12,854 nt of DNA from Robiginitomaculum sp. (lineage in GTDB: Bacteria > Pseudomonadota > Alphaproteobacteria > Caulobacterales > Maricaulaceae): positions 1 to 12,854 of the forward strand of contig JALSYJ010000164.1 of NCBI GenBank assembly GCA_027071965.1, in the 5' to 3' direction. Every line of letters begins with the position of its first letter. Within the stretch, counting starts at the first letter, position 1. Shown here piece after piece: positions 12,729-12,854 of the stretch. The position numbers and the translations under genes were made by a program. The notes under the pieces are model-generated. The model was not told the origin of the DNA. It was given only the letters and a program-made list of their open reading frames with translations, and made no database searches.

Positions 12729-12854
12729 TTAAATCCACCATATGACGATTGCGGCAAGGCAGATTGCAGAGAAGAAGGTATGAGCGCATCGGTCATATCG
12801 GGTTGAGATACGTCGCCAGTCTTTTAAGCGTCCGAACATGTTTTCTACTTTATG
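12729..12854 (-). CDS. IS5-family transposase, C-terminal part (continues outside)
   Basis: The visible 41 residues begin 'HKVENMFGRLKDWRRISTRYDR' and end 'CAHTFFSAICLAAIVIWWI'. This is the conserved C-terminus of IS5-family (IS427-like) transposases, in which the Glu of 'VENMFGRLKDWRR' completes the DDE triad. The gene runs off the right edge, so its N-terminus and intactness cannot be judged. After the stop, GGCCCTGAGCCTAG (12726-12713) is probably the terminal inverted repeat, ending at a CTAG that would fit the target preference of this group. The element inserted close upstream of the export-adaptor gene and seems to have truncated its upstream neighbour. Confidence 0.88.
   Translation of the reverse strand, partial: HKVENMFGRLKDWRRISTRYDRCAHTFFSAICLAAIVIWWI

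Overview
The window looks like accessory chromosome of a moderately low-GC alphaproteobacterium. This rests on protein style and mobile elements (an IS630 N-terminus starting MGKPYPMELRERVV, an IS5 tail, an Omp25-like barrel, the sequence of a tRNA-fMet fragment), not on a marker gene, so the assignment is moderate. No complete rRNA or tRNA gene is present.

Left part (1-1340): two 29-bp direct repeats lie at the left edge. One of them runs into the first 19 nt of a tRNA-fMet gene and then diverges. Next come a small 63-aa protein and, divergently, an XRE/S24-type repressor whose two self-cleavage residues are replaced (Ala133, Arg170). A perfect 18-bp palindrome sits at the predicted transcription start of the small gene and is a candidate operator.

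Surface-polysaccharide operon (5346 to 1398, minus strand): a GT4 glycosyltransferase, a glutamine-dependent asparagine-synthase-type amidotransferase and a WbpD/WlbB-like acetyltransferase. Together they suggest a glycan containing an N-acetylated and probably amidated amino-uronic acid. Upstream is about 900 bp without a convincing gene, but with helically phased AGGGTCA repeats and several inverted repeats.

Envelope and signalling block (6246-10166): two translationally coupled secreted DUF2147-like proteins (one a lipoprotein), a structured intergenic inverted repeat and an outer-membrane beta-barrel protein. Divergent from the barrel gene is an OmpR-family response regulator/histidine kinase pair that overlaps by TTGA. 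The divergent region carries two sets of 11-bp-period tandem repeats, the layout expected for OmpR/PhoB-type binding sites. They could control both the kinase operon and the barrel gene.

Right part (10167-12854): a perfect three-way-junction inverted-repeat element follows the kinase gene. Then comes a graveyard of mobile DNA: an IS3-family element inserted into the start of an IS630 transposase, both internally deleted, and fused in frame to the tail of an unrelated beta-rich protein. Beyond it is an apparently intact HlyD/CvaA-type export adaptor with no ABC transporter beside it, a short upstream CDS remnant, and the C-terminal end of an IS5-family transposase running off the window. The adaptor appears to be the survivor of a peptide/bacteriocin-type export operon cut on both sides by insertion sequences.
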